From positions 1 through 50,698 of the forward strand of contig JAITLC010000094.1 in NCBI GenBank assembly GCA_031278095.1: a DNA stretch of 50,698 nucleotides, read 5' to 3'. The notes under the pieces are model-generated. The model saw only the letters and a list, made by a program, of their open reading frames with translations, ran no database searches and had not been told where the DNA came from. Shown one piece after another: positions 25,222 to 32,043 of this stretch. The position numbers were made by a program, and so were the translations under genes. The stretch comes from Treponema sp. GTDB lineage: Bacteria; Spirochaetota; Spirochaetia; Treponematales; Breznakiellaceae. Each line of letters begins with the position of its first letter. The stretch's first letter is position 1.

Positions 25222-25665
25222 TCAAAATGAAATATGGCCAATAGCTTTTACAACAATCGGCGTCATCGTCTCATGCTCCCTGTAATAGGCCTCGTATTGA
25301 TCCTGAGCCCAGATCGCAAGCCGTTGCCCCATTCCGCAAATTATGCAATCCTTACTGAGGAGCGCGTGATCGCGGACATTTTGGGGCAAGGCAATACGAC
25401 CCGCTCTGTCAACTTCAGCCTCTGTTGCAGGAGTGATGAACCGGAACTGCGCCCACTCGAGCATTTCCATGTCAAGATTGGGACTGTTCTTGATACTCTC
25501 AACAAAAGCTTTCCACGCTTCAGGAGGAAAAACCCAGATGCATTTCTCGTTCCCTTTGGTTATCCAAACGGTCTCTGTTTCCATGGCGGATCTGAGCCTG
25601 GAGGGCAGATTGATCCTGTTCTTTTCATCCAGGGTCGCTTTCTGCTCTCCGGTCAGCAGATTCAC
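25222..25665 (-). CDS. mraZ: Transcriptional regulator MraZ
   Basis: MraZ is a DNA-binding ring protein with two SpoVT-AbrB domains that represses its own division-cell-wall operon. The 147-residue product has the first domain starting TGEQKATLDEKNRINLPSRLRS and the second with AEVDRAGRIALPQNVRDHA. The start is GTG with GGAGG five bases upstream. It is first in the 24-gene array. Three operator boxes at exact 10-bp spacing lie just upstream (see the operator feature), so the gene probably controls its own cluster, perhaps including flagellar genes by read-through. Confidence 0.96.
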   Translation of the reverse strand: MNLLTGEQKATLDEKNRINLPSRLRSAMETETVWITKGNEKCIWVFPPEAWKAFVESIKNSPNLDMEMLEWAQFRFITPATEAEVDRAGRIALPQNVRDHALLSKDCIICGMGQRLAIWAQDQYEAYYREHETMTPIVVKAIGHISF

Positions 25666-25740
25666 ACGTTCCTCCGGGCCGCGGGCGCAAAGAAACTGGT
25701 TGTACGATACCGCTTACAGCGGCTTGTGTATAACATTTCC

Positions 25741-25765
25741 CCCCACTATGACCTACTTTTCCCCA
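25741..25765 (-). promoter_or_regulatory. Tripartite MraZ operator
   Basis: On the minus strand the sequence reads TGGGG, 5 bases, TAGGT, 5 bases, TGGGG. MraZ is known to bind direct repeats of TGGG(A/N) spaced by five bases. Boxes one and three match the core; box two has TAGG. It lies immediately downstream of the promoter -10, where binding would block initiation. A 5-base phase repeated exactly twice is unlikely by chance. Confidence 0.8.
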
Positions 25766-25774
25766 CCTACTTTT

Positions 25775-25803
25775 GGTATAGCATATCAAATTTCCTCTGT
25801 AAA
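25775..25803 (-). promoter_or_regulatory. Sigma-70 promoter of the mraZ array
   Basis: On the minus strand: TTTACA (-35), 17 bases, TATACC (-10). The predicted start is near 25768, which makes a leader of about 100 nt and places the MraZ operator across the start site. I see no equally good promoter elsewhere within the 24-gene array. Confidence 0.7.
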
Positions 25804-25852
25804 CAGAAAAACGGAAAAAAATTATAGATAGCAAAAAAATTTTCGTGTTTTC

Positions 25853-25868
25853 CTATACATACGTATAG
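25853..25868. promoter_or_regulatory. Near-palindrome upstream of the divergent cassette
   Basis: CTATAC, 4 bases, GTATAG. A TATAGT hexamer overlaps its right arm at 25864, so this may be both the -10 and an operator for the two-gene cassette that follows. No convincing -35 was found. Confidence 0.35.
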
Positions 25869-25903
25869 TTTATTTATTTCTTTTTCAGGACTAAACTTTT
25901 TCT

Positions 25904-26143
25904 ATGTTCATGGAAGAGTATTTTATTGTGTTTCCCGAAGGTGATGTTCAGGAGATCTCCGGGAAACTTCCCCTCAACGGGATAGTGGACATCAACGGAA
26001 ACGTCCTTCCCCTCCCCCTTCCTACGAACAGGATGATAGCCTACCGAATTGCGGGTATACGCACGAAAGACGCCAGGGGAAGTTCCGAAACCTACCATCT
26101 GCTGGAACTTTTGAGTGCAGAAGATCTTCTGGAATATACATGA
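25904..26143 (+). CDS. Small hypothetical protein, first gene of a two-gene cassette
   Basis: I do not recognise it. The 79-residue product is acidic at both ends with a central basic and beta-rich stretch (RMIAYRIAGIRTKDARGS) and a predicted short helix at the C-terminus (LLELLSAEDLLEY). There is no signal peptide. The start has AGGA about 13 bases upstream, which is weak. It is supported as real because its stop overlaps the next start as ATGA and its reading frame is open across most of the gap. It is divergent from mraZ. Confidence 0.6.
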   Translation: MFMEEYFIVFPEGDVQEISGKLPLNGIVDINGNVLPLPLPTNRMIAYRIAGIRTKDARGSSETYHLLELLSAEDLLEYT

Positions 26144-26856
26144 AAAAGGCAGCCCTGATGCGGAAAACAGCTCCCCTGCATCATTCCATAGGGACTGAGC
26201 GGGAATCAAGCCTGCACCGGGCGTTAAAATTCCACTACGCGGGTGAAACAGGACAAACCGAATATGAATTGGAGAACTATGTCTGCGATGTCTATACCGG
26301 CGGAGGGGAAGCGCTGGAGATCCAGACAGGGAGTTTCGGCCCTCTGGACGAGAAACTCCGCTCCCTCTGCCGCCTCTCCCCTGTACGGATCATCCATCCG
26401 GTAATAATTCACAAATATATTGAACTCTATGATACAGACGGAAACCTAATCCGCAGCCGCAAGAGCAACCGGAACGGCAGCATCTGGGATCTCTTCAAAA
26501 ACCTGCTCTATGCCCCGGAACTGCCCCTTCTTCCCTCTCTTGTCATAGAGCTGGCCCTGATTGACGTGAAGGAAAAAAGGGTTGACGACGGTAAAGGCTC
26601 TTGGCGGCGCAGGGGTGCAAGCATCCGCGACCGGGAACTCCTTGCCTGGCATGAGTCAATAGAACTTAAAAACGTCTCCGATTACCGGCGCTTTGTTCCA
26701 TTTGCCCCCAAAACGGAGTTTACCGTCCGGGATCTGGCAAAACAGGCCCGGATACAGGCTCCCGTTGCCGGTAAAACACTCTATGTACTGAACAAAATTG
26801 GAATTGTCAAACGGGTTGGAAAGCAGGGAAGAGCCATTCTGTATTCACAGATATAA
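26140..26856 (+). CDS. PD-(D/E)XK nuclease-like protein with C-terminal winged helix
   Basis: No named family was recognised, so this is motif reading. The 238-residue product has an N-terminal region with the nuclease-like pattern Glu in RESSLHRALKF, Asp in YVCDVYTGGG and Glu-x-Gln in EALEIQTGSF (about residues 20-70), which fits PD-(D/E)XK with Gln in place of the Lys. The last 50 residues (EFTVRDLAKQARI, LYVLNKIGIVKRV, RAILYSQ) look like a winged helix. The middle (about 75-180) carries RIIHPVIIHKYIELYDTDG. The ATG overlaps the upstream gene as ATGA, so the pair is an operon. Functions in DNA repair, defence or regulation are all possible; the fold call needs a profile search. Confidence 0.65.
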   Translation: MKKAALMRKTAPLHHSIGTERESSLHRALKFHYAGETGQTEYELENYVCDVYTGGGEALEIQTGSFGPLDEKLRSLCRLSPVRIIHPVIIHKYIELYDTDGNLIRSRKSNRNGSIWDLFKNLLYAPELPLLPSLVIELALIDVKEKRVDDGKGSWRRRGASIRDRELLAWHESIELKNVSDYRRFVPFAPKTEFTVRDLAKQARIQAPVAGKTLYVLNKIGIVKRVGKQGRAILYSQI

Positions 26857-26871
26857 GTAAAAAAGATTACC

Positions 26872-26896
26872 GTTGAGGCTGTTTAACAGCCTCAAC
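26872..26896 (+). terminator. Hairpin after the two-gene cassette
   Basis: GTTGAGGCTG and CAGCCTCAAC, 10-bp perfect arms with a TTTAA loop, beginning 16 bp after the stop. No T run follows. The arm core GAGGCTG resembles the start of family A repeats. Confidence 0.55.
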
Positions 26897-27086
26897 TAAT
26901 CACACGGGGCGTATGCCGGCGCACTCACCCGGCTAAAGCCGTGCGGCCTTCAAAATCTGCGGTAATATTACCGGACGCCGGCCCTGCGCTAACTTTTACG
27001 GTAACACCCTGCGGGCGCCATCAATGGGACGGATAAACCTTTAACAGCCGCCCTGCCGATATTGCCAAAAACAACGGATCACGATT
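26897..27086. other. Gap between the cassette and flaA, no gene
   Basis: GC-rich with short inverted repeats. The best is a 14-bp perfect palindrome, CGGTAATATTACCG, at 26960-26973. It may hold the 3' end of the flaA transcript. I see no credible reading frame or promoter here. Confidence 0.4.
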
Positions 27087-27809
27087 TTACCACGCGTCGT
27101 TCATGTCGTCGGGGTCGCGGTTATCCTCGGCAAAGAGGTCTACCGTTGCCCGAAGGTCATCCAGGTAGATGTAATAACTGCCGAGGGCCTCCATAGGATC
27201 GCATTCGATGCGGAAACCCGTTATTTTGAGGCCCAGTTGATTATTGTAATGGTAATTCCGCTGGACAATGCCGTTTATCCCATCTTCCGCCTGGGGAGGA
27301 ATGGCCACGAAAAGCCTTTTCCAGCCCTGGAAGTTGAGGGTGCCTACATAGAGTTCATAGGGTCTGCCGAAAAAGTCTTCGATAAGGATCTTGAGTTCAT
27401 GGTTATAATTACGTCCTACCACCCAGACGGAGATTGTCTTGGTGATCCCCTCAATTGGAATGGGCCTTAAGGGATAGAGCGTAAAGCTTGTGTGTCCGCG
27501 ACGGAGGAAATCGACCCGGGTACCCAGAACAAACTTGTCGGGAATTTCCATTCCCTCTTCTTCTTCCAAAGCCACTTTACCTGCCGGGGCGCCTGCAAAA
27601 AGCCTTGTAGTCGTATATCCCGTATCGGTTGACATGGAGGAAGCCCAATATCCGTCATGTTCAAACTTTTCAACGGAAACTTCTTTCAGTTTCTGCTGAG
27701 CCGTATCAATACCGATTAACTCCGCCTGGGGAGCATCGCTGCCATCAGACTGGGCAAATACAAATCCGGTACATACCAGCACAAGGATAGCAATTACTGC
27801 ACATTTCAT
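27087..27809 (-). CDS. flaA: Flagellar filament outer-layer protein FlaA (second copy)
   Basis: FlaA forms the sheath around the FlaB core of the periplasmic flagella of spirochaetes. The product (240 residues from ATG 27809, which has GGAG eight bases before it) has a signal peptide ending VFA-Q, so it goes to the periplasm by the Sec route rather than by flagellar export. The body is beta-rich with ISVWVVGRNYNHELKILIEDFFGRPYELYVGTLNF and the ending YIYLDDLRATVDLF, shared with the neighbour. It is the downstream gene of the tandem pair. An ATG at 27851 would place 14 residues before the signal peptide and overlap the neighbour. Confidence 0.9.
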   Translation of the reverse strand: MKCAVIAILVLVCTGFVFAQSDGSDAPQAELIGIDTAQQKLKEVSVEKFEHDGYWASSMSTDTGYTTTRLFAGAPAGKVALEEEEGMEIPDKFVLGTRVDFLRRGHTSFTLYPLRPIPIEGITKTISVWVVGRNYNHELKILIEDFFGRPYELYVGTLNFQGWKRLFVAIPPQAEDGINGIVQRNYHYNNQLGLKITGFRIECDPMEALGSYYIYLDDLRATVDLFAEDNRDPDDMNDAW

Positions 27810-27831
27810 CTTTATATCTCCTTCCAACCCG

Positions 27832-28611
27832 TTAATTCGAAGATCCGTCACCGGAATTATCCCAGAGCTGTTTTACATACTCAGGATCCGCCAGTTCATC
27901 CCCATCGTAGAGGGACTCAAAAGTATCCGTAAGAATCTTGAACTGGTTAAAGTAGATATAGAAATCATTGACCCTTTCGACCGGCTGTGTCCAGATACGG
28001 AATTTGATGAATTTCAGGCTTTCAAGGCGCGGAAGTACCCTCTTATACTGGGGAATATGATTGGGGATGTTGGTTCTAATGTTTCTCCAGCCCGTATACC
28101 CGATATTCCCGAAACGAAGATTATGCACCACTCCCTGATAGTCCCGAATGTATGCCTCTATATAATAGTTAAGATTGGACCCCCATACCCACATATCCAA
28201 ATACTGAGTACGGCCGGGAAGAGGTATCTCATACCGTACTTCTTCGCCGTCATCATTGGCCTTCGTGGCATAGACATCGATCCAGTTGTAACCCCGACGG
28301 TCAAAATTACCGTTGATACCCAGGCTTTTGGGCGTTTCTCCCTGATTTGCCAGGGACGCTTTCTTATAAATAGCCTGGGGCCAGGCTTCCACCACAGCCA
28401 GCTTCGGATATTCGCCGGTAACATTCCCGTCATCATCCGTCTCTCTGTGGGTAAACTTGCTTGCCGTAGCCTTCCAGGTAAGACCGGATGAACCGCTAAA
28501 ATCCTCAATGACCCTGGATTCAAGATTGACGGTAATTTCATCACCAAATACCGGCAAACCCAGACTTGCCATCAGAATAAGGCAGATAGCCCCGATACCA
28601 TTATGTTTCAT
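27832..28611 (-). CDS. flaA: Flagellar filament outer-layer protein FlaA (first copy)
   Basis: The 259-residue product has a signal peptide (about 1-23, ending VFG-D) and the FlaA beta-sandwich with LDMWVWGSNLNYYIEAYIRDYQGVVHNLRFGNIGYTGW, clearly parallel to the next gene's WVVGRNYNHELKILIEDF. The two proteins are paralogues of modest identity, as in other treponemes where tandem flaA-like genes lie beside fba. The start has AAAGGAG eight bases upstream. Two promoters and a leader hairpin precede it (see those features). Either copy may dominate the sheath; the sequence does not tell which. Confidence 0.9.
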   Translation of the reverse strand: MKHNGIGAICLILMASLGLPVFGDEITVNLESRVIEDFSGSSGLTWKATASKFTHRETDDDGNVTGEYPKLAVVEAWPQAIYKKASLANQGETPKSLGINGNFDRRGYNWIDVYATKANDDGEEVRYEIPLPGRTQYLDMWVWGSNLNYYIEAYIRDYQGVVHNLRFGNIGYTGWRNIRTNIPNHIPQYKRVLPRLESLKFIKFRIWTQPVERVNDFYIYFNQFKILTDTFESLYDGDELADPEYVKQLWDNSGDGSSN

Positions 28612-28630
28612 TCAAATACTCCTTTGACCC

Positions 28631-28648
28631 AGATTCATCCATGAATCT
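28631..28648 (-). promoter_or_regulatory. Hairpin in the flaA leader
   Basis: AGATTCAT and ATGAATCT, 8-bp perfect arms, 2-base loop. It lies between the predicted start sites and the flaA ribosome binding site, so it would be part of the mRNA. It may stabilise an abundant message or be a protein site. Confidence 0.45.
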
Positions 28649-28675
28649 GTTATTGGGAAACGAGATCTTAGCCTC

Positions 28676-28704
28676 ATTATATTTCCTTCTTACGTTTTTG
28701 TCAA
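28676..28704 (-). promoter_or_regulatory. Consensus sigma-70 promoter of flaA
   Basis: On the minus strand: TTGACA, 17 bases, TATAAT, a perfect consensus. Expected start near 28669. This is the strongest promoter I can see in the window, in keeping with an abundant filament protein. Confidence 0.85.
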
Positions 28705-28716
28705 ACCTTCCGTCCA

Positions 28717-28743
28717 TTATCGGCACAAAAACCATTTTTTTTG
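28717..28743 (-). promoter_or_regulatory. Sigma-28-like promoter of flaA
   Basis: On the minus strand: CAAA, 15 bases, GCCGATAA. This matches the flagellar sigma-28 consensus TAAA-N15-GCCGATAA at all but the first position. It is upstream of the sigma-70 promoter, so flaA may respond to both housekeeping and flagellar sigma factors. Confidence 0.7.
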
Positions 28744-28750
28744 ATAGCCC

Positions 28751-29734
28751 TCAACCGGTCTGCCAAGTCCTTTTGGCAAAAGATTTCAAGAGCTTTTTGA
28801 AACCTTTGTTTTCTATACGTTCAGGCATAAATTTCATCTTCGAAGGTATACTCCTTCCCCTCAGCTCCGCCAGAGGGCCGGACTTTTTTATACCCAAAAC
28901 CATGGGAACAGTCAGTGTCCAGTGGGAATCGTCAAAAATAACGCGGGTATTCCGGCTTGTTTTGGCGGGATCGATCCAGGAAAAGAGAATTACCGGTATA
29001 TTGAGATTACGGTTGAAAAATTCCGGTGCATGACCGGCAAGAATGACGCAGGATACATCGTCGAAACTGGAATACTCTATCCTGGAACTGATCATTTCAG
29101 GTTCCCCCTGATATCCCTGTTCCCGAAGGGCCAGACGGAGGGCTTCCTGCTGCCCTGAAAGTGGAAAAGTATTGTAAAAAACAAGGATACGCCCCTCTCC
29201 CTGGGCGAAAAGACCCGCCGCAAGGCCCGCCCGGTAATAATCTGCATTCCGATCGACGCTGAACCACAGTAAAGATGAATCGGAAGGCGGAACCGGAGCC
29301 CTTCCGGGAAGCTGTCTGTCCTCGTCCCCCAGTATTCCGGCGTCTATTTCCGGATGTTTTTCCGCATAGCGCCTGAGACTGCCGGCATAACGGTTGGGCG
29401 CAATAACGCAGAAGGGCCGGGGAGAAGCGTCCTCCAGAGCCAGAACGACGATGTCGGCCCCGGCGTTTTCCGCAATGGTAACGGCCTTTACCGGTCTGAA
29501 TAACCTCAACGAGGCGTCAATCCTGGAAAAGAGGAGCCTTTTGGGCCCGTAGAGCGCGGAAAAAAAGGCGTCATTCACCACGAGTACCGGGTCGCGAAGG
29601 TAAAAAAGACCGGCAAAGAAGATGACCGGAGTGATTATCAGGGCGGCGCAGAGCAGCTTCCTCAAGAAACTTCGTTTTTTTTTCGATTCGGTTTTCAGGG
29701 TTGTCAATCTTTTTCTCGCATCATCATTGACCAT
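28751..29734 (-). CDS. Membrane-anchored protein with substrate-binding-like fold
   Basis: The 327-residue product has a Lys/Arg-rich cytoplasmic tail (about 1-26), one transmembrane helix (about 27-45) and a large outer part with alternating beta and alpha elements (DIVVLALEDASPRPFCVIAPNR, AGLAAGLFAQGEGRILVFYNTF, SCVILAGHAPEFFNRNLNIPVILFSW). The pattern resembles the periplasmic-binding-protein fold of the BMP type, without lipidation. Function is not known. A gene of this kind beside flaA and fba is conserved in treponemes as I recall. The start has AAAGG six bases upstream. Its stop is 8 bp from the flaA sigma-28 site. Confidence 0.7.
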   Translation of the reverse strand: MVNDDARKRLTTLKTESKKKRSFLRKLLCAALIITPVIFFAGLFYLRDPVLVVNDAFFSALYGPKRLLFSRIDASLRLFRPVKAVTIAENAGADIVVLALEDASPRPFCVIAPNRYAGSLRRYAEKHPEIDAGILGDEDRQLPGRAPVPPSDSSLLWFSVDRNADYYRAGLAAGLFAQGEGRILVFYNTFPLSGQQEALRLALREQGYQGEPEMISSRIEYSSFDDVSCVILAGHAPEFFNRNLNIPVILFSWIDPAKTSRNTRVIFDDSHWTLTVPMVLGIKKSGPLAELRGRSIPSKMKFMPERIENKGFKKLLKSFAKRTWQTG

Positions 29735-29755
29735 TATAAACCTTTCGCCTAGTAT
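29727..29755 (+). promoter_or_regulatory. Sigma-70 promoter of fba
   Basis: TTGACC, 17 bases, TAGTAT. The -35 hexamer lies inside the first codons of the divergent membrane protein gene. Expected start near 29762, about 25 nt before the fba ATG. Confidence 0.65.
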
Positions 29756-29786
29756 TGAAGTATCTTAATTCATTAAGGAGTATATC

Positions 29787-30785
29787 ATGACCAGCTATAA
29801 AGAGCTGGGCCTGGTAAATACCAAGGCTCTTTTTGAAAAGGCCGTAAAAGGCGGCTATGCTCTTCCTGCCTACAATTTTAACAATATGGAACAGATGCAG
29901 GCAATCATTCAGGCCTGTGTGGAAACCAGGTCTCCGGTAATTCTTCAGGTTTCTTCCGGCGCCAGGAAATACGCCAATCAGAATCTGTTGAAAAATATGG
30001 CCAAGGGAGCAGTGGAATATGCCCATGAGCTGGGTTGCGATATTCCTATCGTACTACACCTCGACCACGGCGACAGCTTTGAACTCTGTAAAGACTGCAT
30101 CGAAACCGGTTTTTCCAGTGTGATGATAGACGGTTCCCACCTTCCCTACGATGAAAACGCGGCATTGACCCGCAAAGTCGTGGATTTTGCCCACGCCCAG
30201 AAGGACTATGTTACCGTGGAAGGAGAACTCGGCGTCCTGGCCGGCGTTGAAGACGATGTTTCCGCAGAGCATAGCCACTATACCCAGCCTTCCGAAGTTG
30301 TCGATTTTGTCAGCAAGACAAAGGTAGATTCCCTGGCTATTTCCATTGGAACCAGCCATGGCCGGGCAAAATTCAAGCCGGAACAGTGCACCAGGGACGC
30401 CAACGGCATACTGATCCCTCCTCCGCTCCGCTTCGACATCCTGGAAGAGATCGAAAAGCAGATTCCCGGCTTCCCCATCGTGCTCCACGGTTCCTCATCG
30501 GTACCCATTGAGTATGTGCAAATTATCGAAAAATTCGGCGGCAAGCTTAGCGACTCGGTGGGCATCCCCGAAGAGCAGCTCCGCAGGGCCGCCAAGAGTG
30601 CGGTCTGCAAGATCAACATCGATTCCGACGGACGGCTCGCCATGACCGCCATGATCCGCAAGGTCTTTGCGGAAAAACCCGATGAGTTTGACCCCCGCAA
30701 GTATCTGGGGCCGGCCCGGGATGAACTCAAGAAACTCTACGCGCACAAGAACAAGAACGTTCTGGGTTCTGCGGGGCAGGTTTGA
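29787..30785 (+). CDS. fba: Fructose-1,6-bisphosphate aldolase, class II
   Basis: The enzyme splits fructose-1,6-bisphosphate into dihydroxyacetone phosphate and glyceraldehyde-3-phosphate in glycolysis, using a zinc ion. The 332-residue product shows the zinc site: Asp93-His94 in LDHGD, His191 in GTSHG and His234 in LHGSS. The Glu-rich TVEGELG segment near 143-149 follows the family. The start has AAGGAG eight bases upstream. Its last codons (GSAGQV) lie within a 17-bp sequence that is repeated 102 bp downstream, so the gene end may be shaped by a recombination event. Divergent from the membrane-anchored gene. Confidence 0.96.
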   Translation: MTSYKELGLVNTKALFEKAVKGGYALPAYNFNNMEQMQAIIQACVETRSPVILQVSSGARKYANQNLLKNMAKGAVEYAHELGCDIPIVLHLDHGDSFELCKDCIETGFSSVMIDGSHLPYDENAALTRKVVDFAHAQKDYVTVEGELGVLAGVEDDVSAEHSHYTQPSEVVDFVSKTKVDSLAISIGTSHGRAKFKPEQCTRDANGILIPPPLRFDILEEIEKQIPGFPIVLHGSSSVPIEYVQIIEKFGGKLSDSVGIPEEQLRRAAKSAVCKINIDSDGRLAMTAMIRKVFAEKPDEFDPRKYLGPARDELKKLYAHKNKNVLGSAGQV

Positions 30786-30889
30786 TTTCTTCCGTAACCG
30801 AAGCCTTTGTTGAGCCCCACGCCGTGTCGCGTTAAACGGGAAACATGCTCACCGGTTCGCATGCCTTGCGGGGCGGGGCAGGTTTGATT
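30771..30889. repeat. 17-bp direct repeat spanning the fba 3' end
   Basis: The sequence GCGGGGCAGGTTTGATT occurs at 30771-30787 (containing the fba stop) and again, exactly, at 30873-30889. The 85 bp between them contain no gene. The second copy runs straight into the 40-bp inverted repeat. A footprint of insertion or slippage is possible. Confidence 0.75.
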
Positions 30890-30923
30890 CGCAGGCCTGG
30901 GTTCATACCCCGGAGCTTGCTCC
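30884..30923 (+). repeat. Left copy of a 40-bp inverted repeat (family C)
   Basis: 38 of 40 bases match, in inverted orientation, the copy at 34331-34370. It ends in GGAGCTTGCTCC. The two copies bracket the uracil-DNA glycosylase and priA genes. A 16-bp piece (GCCTGGGTTCATACCC) also recurs at 34285-34300. Confidence 0.8.
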
Positions 30924-30944
30924 TGGGTTCTTCATTATCAAGGG

Positions 30945-31062
30945 AGGCTGTTCCAAAACTTCAGCTTTTGAAACAGCTTCCTTAGATTTAGAGGAAAAAC
31001 CGGGCTTTTGCCGGTTTTTCCAAGAGCTTGTTTCAAAACCAACCGGGTTTTGGAACAAGCTC
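30945..31062. repeat. Composite palindromic element, copy 1
   Basis: Three hairpins in order: a family A palindrome (30946-30977); a stem GGAAAAACCGG and CCGGTTTTTCC (30993-31021, 11 bp, perfect); and a second, longer palindrome with GAGCTTGTTTC and GGAACAAGCTC (31024-31062). The order and linkers match copy 2 at 46157-46293. It lies just upstream of the uracil-DNA glycosylase gene. Confidence 0.8.
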
Positions 31063-31105
31063 AAAAATTTGAAAGTAAGTGTGTTTGTCCTGTCGTCAAA
31101 GACTT

Positions 31106-31117
31106 GCCAAATTTGGC
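31106..31117. promoter_or_regulatory. 12-bp palindrome upstream of the glycosylase gene
   Basis: GCCAAATTTGGC, perfect, 54 bp before the preferred GTG start. A possible operator; no second copy was seen in the window. Confidence 0.3.
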
Positions 31118-31170
31118 GCTTGTCACCCGGAGGGCTTGCCATTGCGGAAACTCTTCGGTTGAATGAGCAT

Positions 31171-32043
31171 GTGAATGCGGAACAAAAACTCAAGTTAGCC
31201 CGGTTTCTGGATCTGAGTATCGATACACTAAAATCAGGTTACCGTAGCGTCATGTATAACTATCATTTTAGTGATGATGGCGCTCCTTCTGCCGCTGCAG
31301 GCGCAGAAACAGGTTTTTCACCGGCAGACATTGCGGCGGAGATAACGTCCTGCAGCGGCTGCCGGCTGGGAAAAACGAGGAACAAGGCTGTTCCCGGAGA
31401 AGGGGCTGAGCATCCCCTGGTTCTGGTGCTGGGAGAAGGCCCCGGAGCCGAGGAAGATGCCTCAGGGAGACCATTTGTGGGGCCTGCAGGCCGGCTCCTC
31501 GACAAAATGTTAGCCTCCATAGGTCTCTCCAGGGAGAAAAACTGTTTTATTGCCAATACGGTGAAGTGCCGGCCTCCGGGCAATCGTGATCCGGAATTGT
31601 CAGAGATCCGCGCCTGCGCCCCCTTTCTTGCCCGTCAGATTGAAGCCTTAAAGCCGCTCTTCATCCTTGCCGTGGGTAAGGTAGCCGCAAACCGTCTCCT
31701 CCGTGCGAGTCCGGGACAGAATGGAGATGAAGAACCCTCACCGGAACCAATCAGCCGTCTGAGGGGGCGTTTCTTCGACTTCAGGTTCCCCGGTTTCCGG
31801 GGGGATCCTCATCCTGCGGATTCGGTTGAGGATTCCGGCATCCGGGTTTTAGCAACCTATCATCCCAGCGCCCTGCTCCGGGACGACAGCCTGAAAATAC
31901 CGGCCTTTGAGGATCTCAAAAAACTTATGCTCCGTCTTGCCGTCCTGGATGAAGGATACCGGCAGGAATCCAGGGCCCTTATGGCAAAATATGCCGCCAA
32001 AGATCCGGTTTTCGCAGCCGAAGTTGAGGAATTCCTCTCTTGA
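31171..32043 (+). CDS. udg: Uracil-DNA glycosylase, family 4 (4Fe-4S)
   Basis: It removes uracil from DNA, starting base-excision repair. Family 4 is shown by GEGPGAEEDASGRPFVGPAG, NTVKCRPPGNRDP and ATYHPSALLR, and by four likely cluster cysteines: CSGC, the Cys of NTVKC and the Cys of RACAPF. A preceding helix (AEQKLKLARFLDLSIDTL) is at the N-terminus. An insert of about 40 residues with many Ser, Glu and Pro lies before the last motif. The start is uncertain. I prefer GTG 31171; a TTG at 31159, an ATT at 31141 with GGAGG seven bases upstream, and a TTG at 31069 inside repeat DNA are alternatives. The stop overlaps the priA start (TTGA). Confidence 0.88.
   Translation: MNAEQKLKLARFLDLSIDTLKSGYRSVMYNYHFSDDGAPSAAAGAETGFSPADIAAEITSCSGCRLGKTRNKAVPGEGAEHPLVLVLGEGPGAEEDASGRPFVGPAGRLLDKMLASIGLSREKNCFIANTVKCRPPGNRDPELSEIRACAPFLARQIEALKPLFILAVGKVAANRLLRASPGQNGDEEPSPEPISRLRGRFFDFRFPGFRGDPHPADSVEDSGIRVLATYHPSALLRDDSLKIPAFEDLKKLMLRLAVLDEGYRQESRALMAKYAAKDPVFAAEVEEFLS

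Noticed and set aside
30945-31062. Intact insertion sequence
   Set aside because: There is no transposase reading frame within the repeat elements; only short palindromes.
31069-31170. Longer N-terminus for uracil-DNA glycosylase
   Set aside because: A TTG start at 31069 would place the N-terminus in repeat DNA and add 34 residues without family likeness; GTG 31171 fits better, though not proven.
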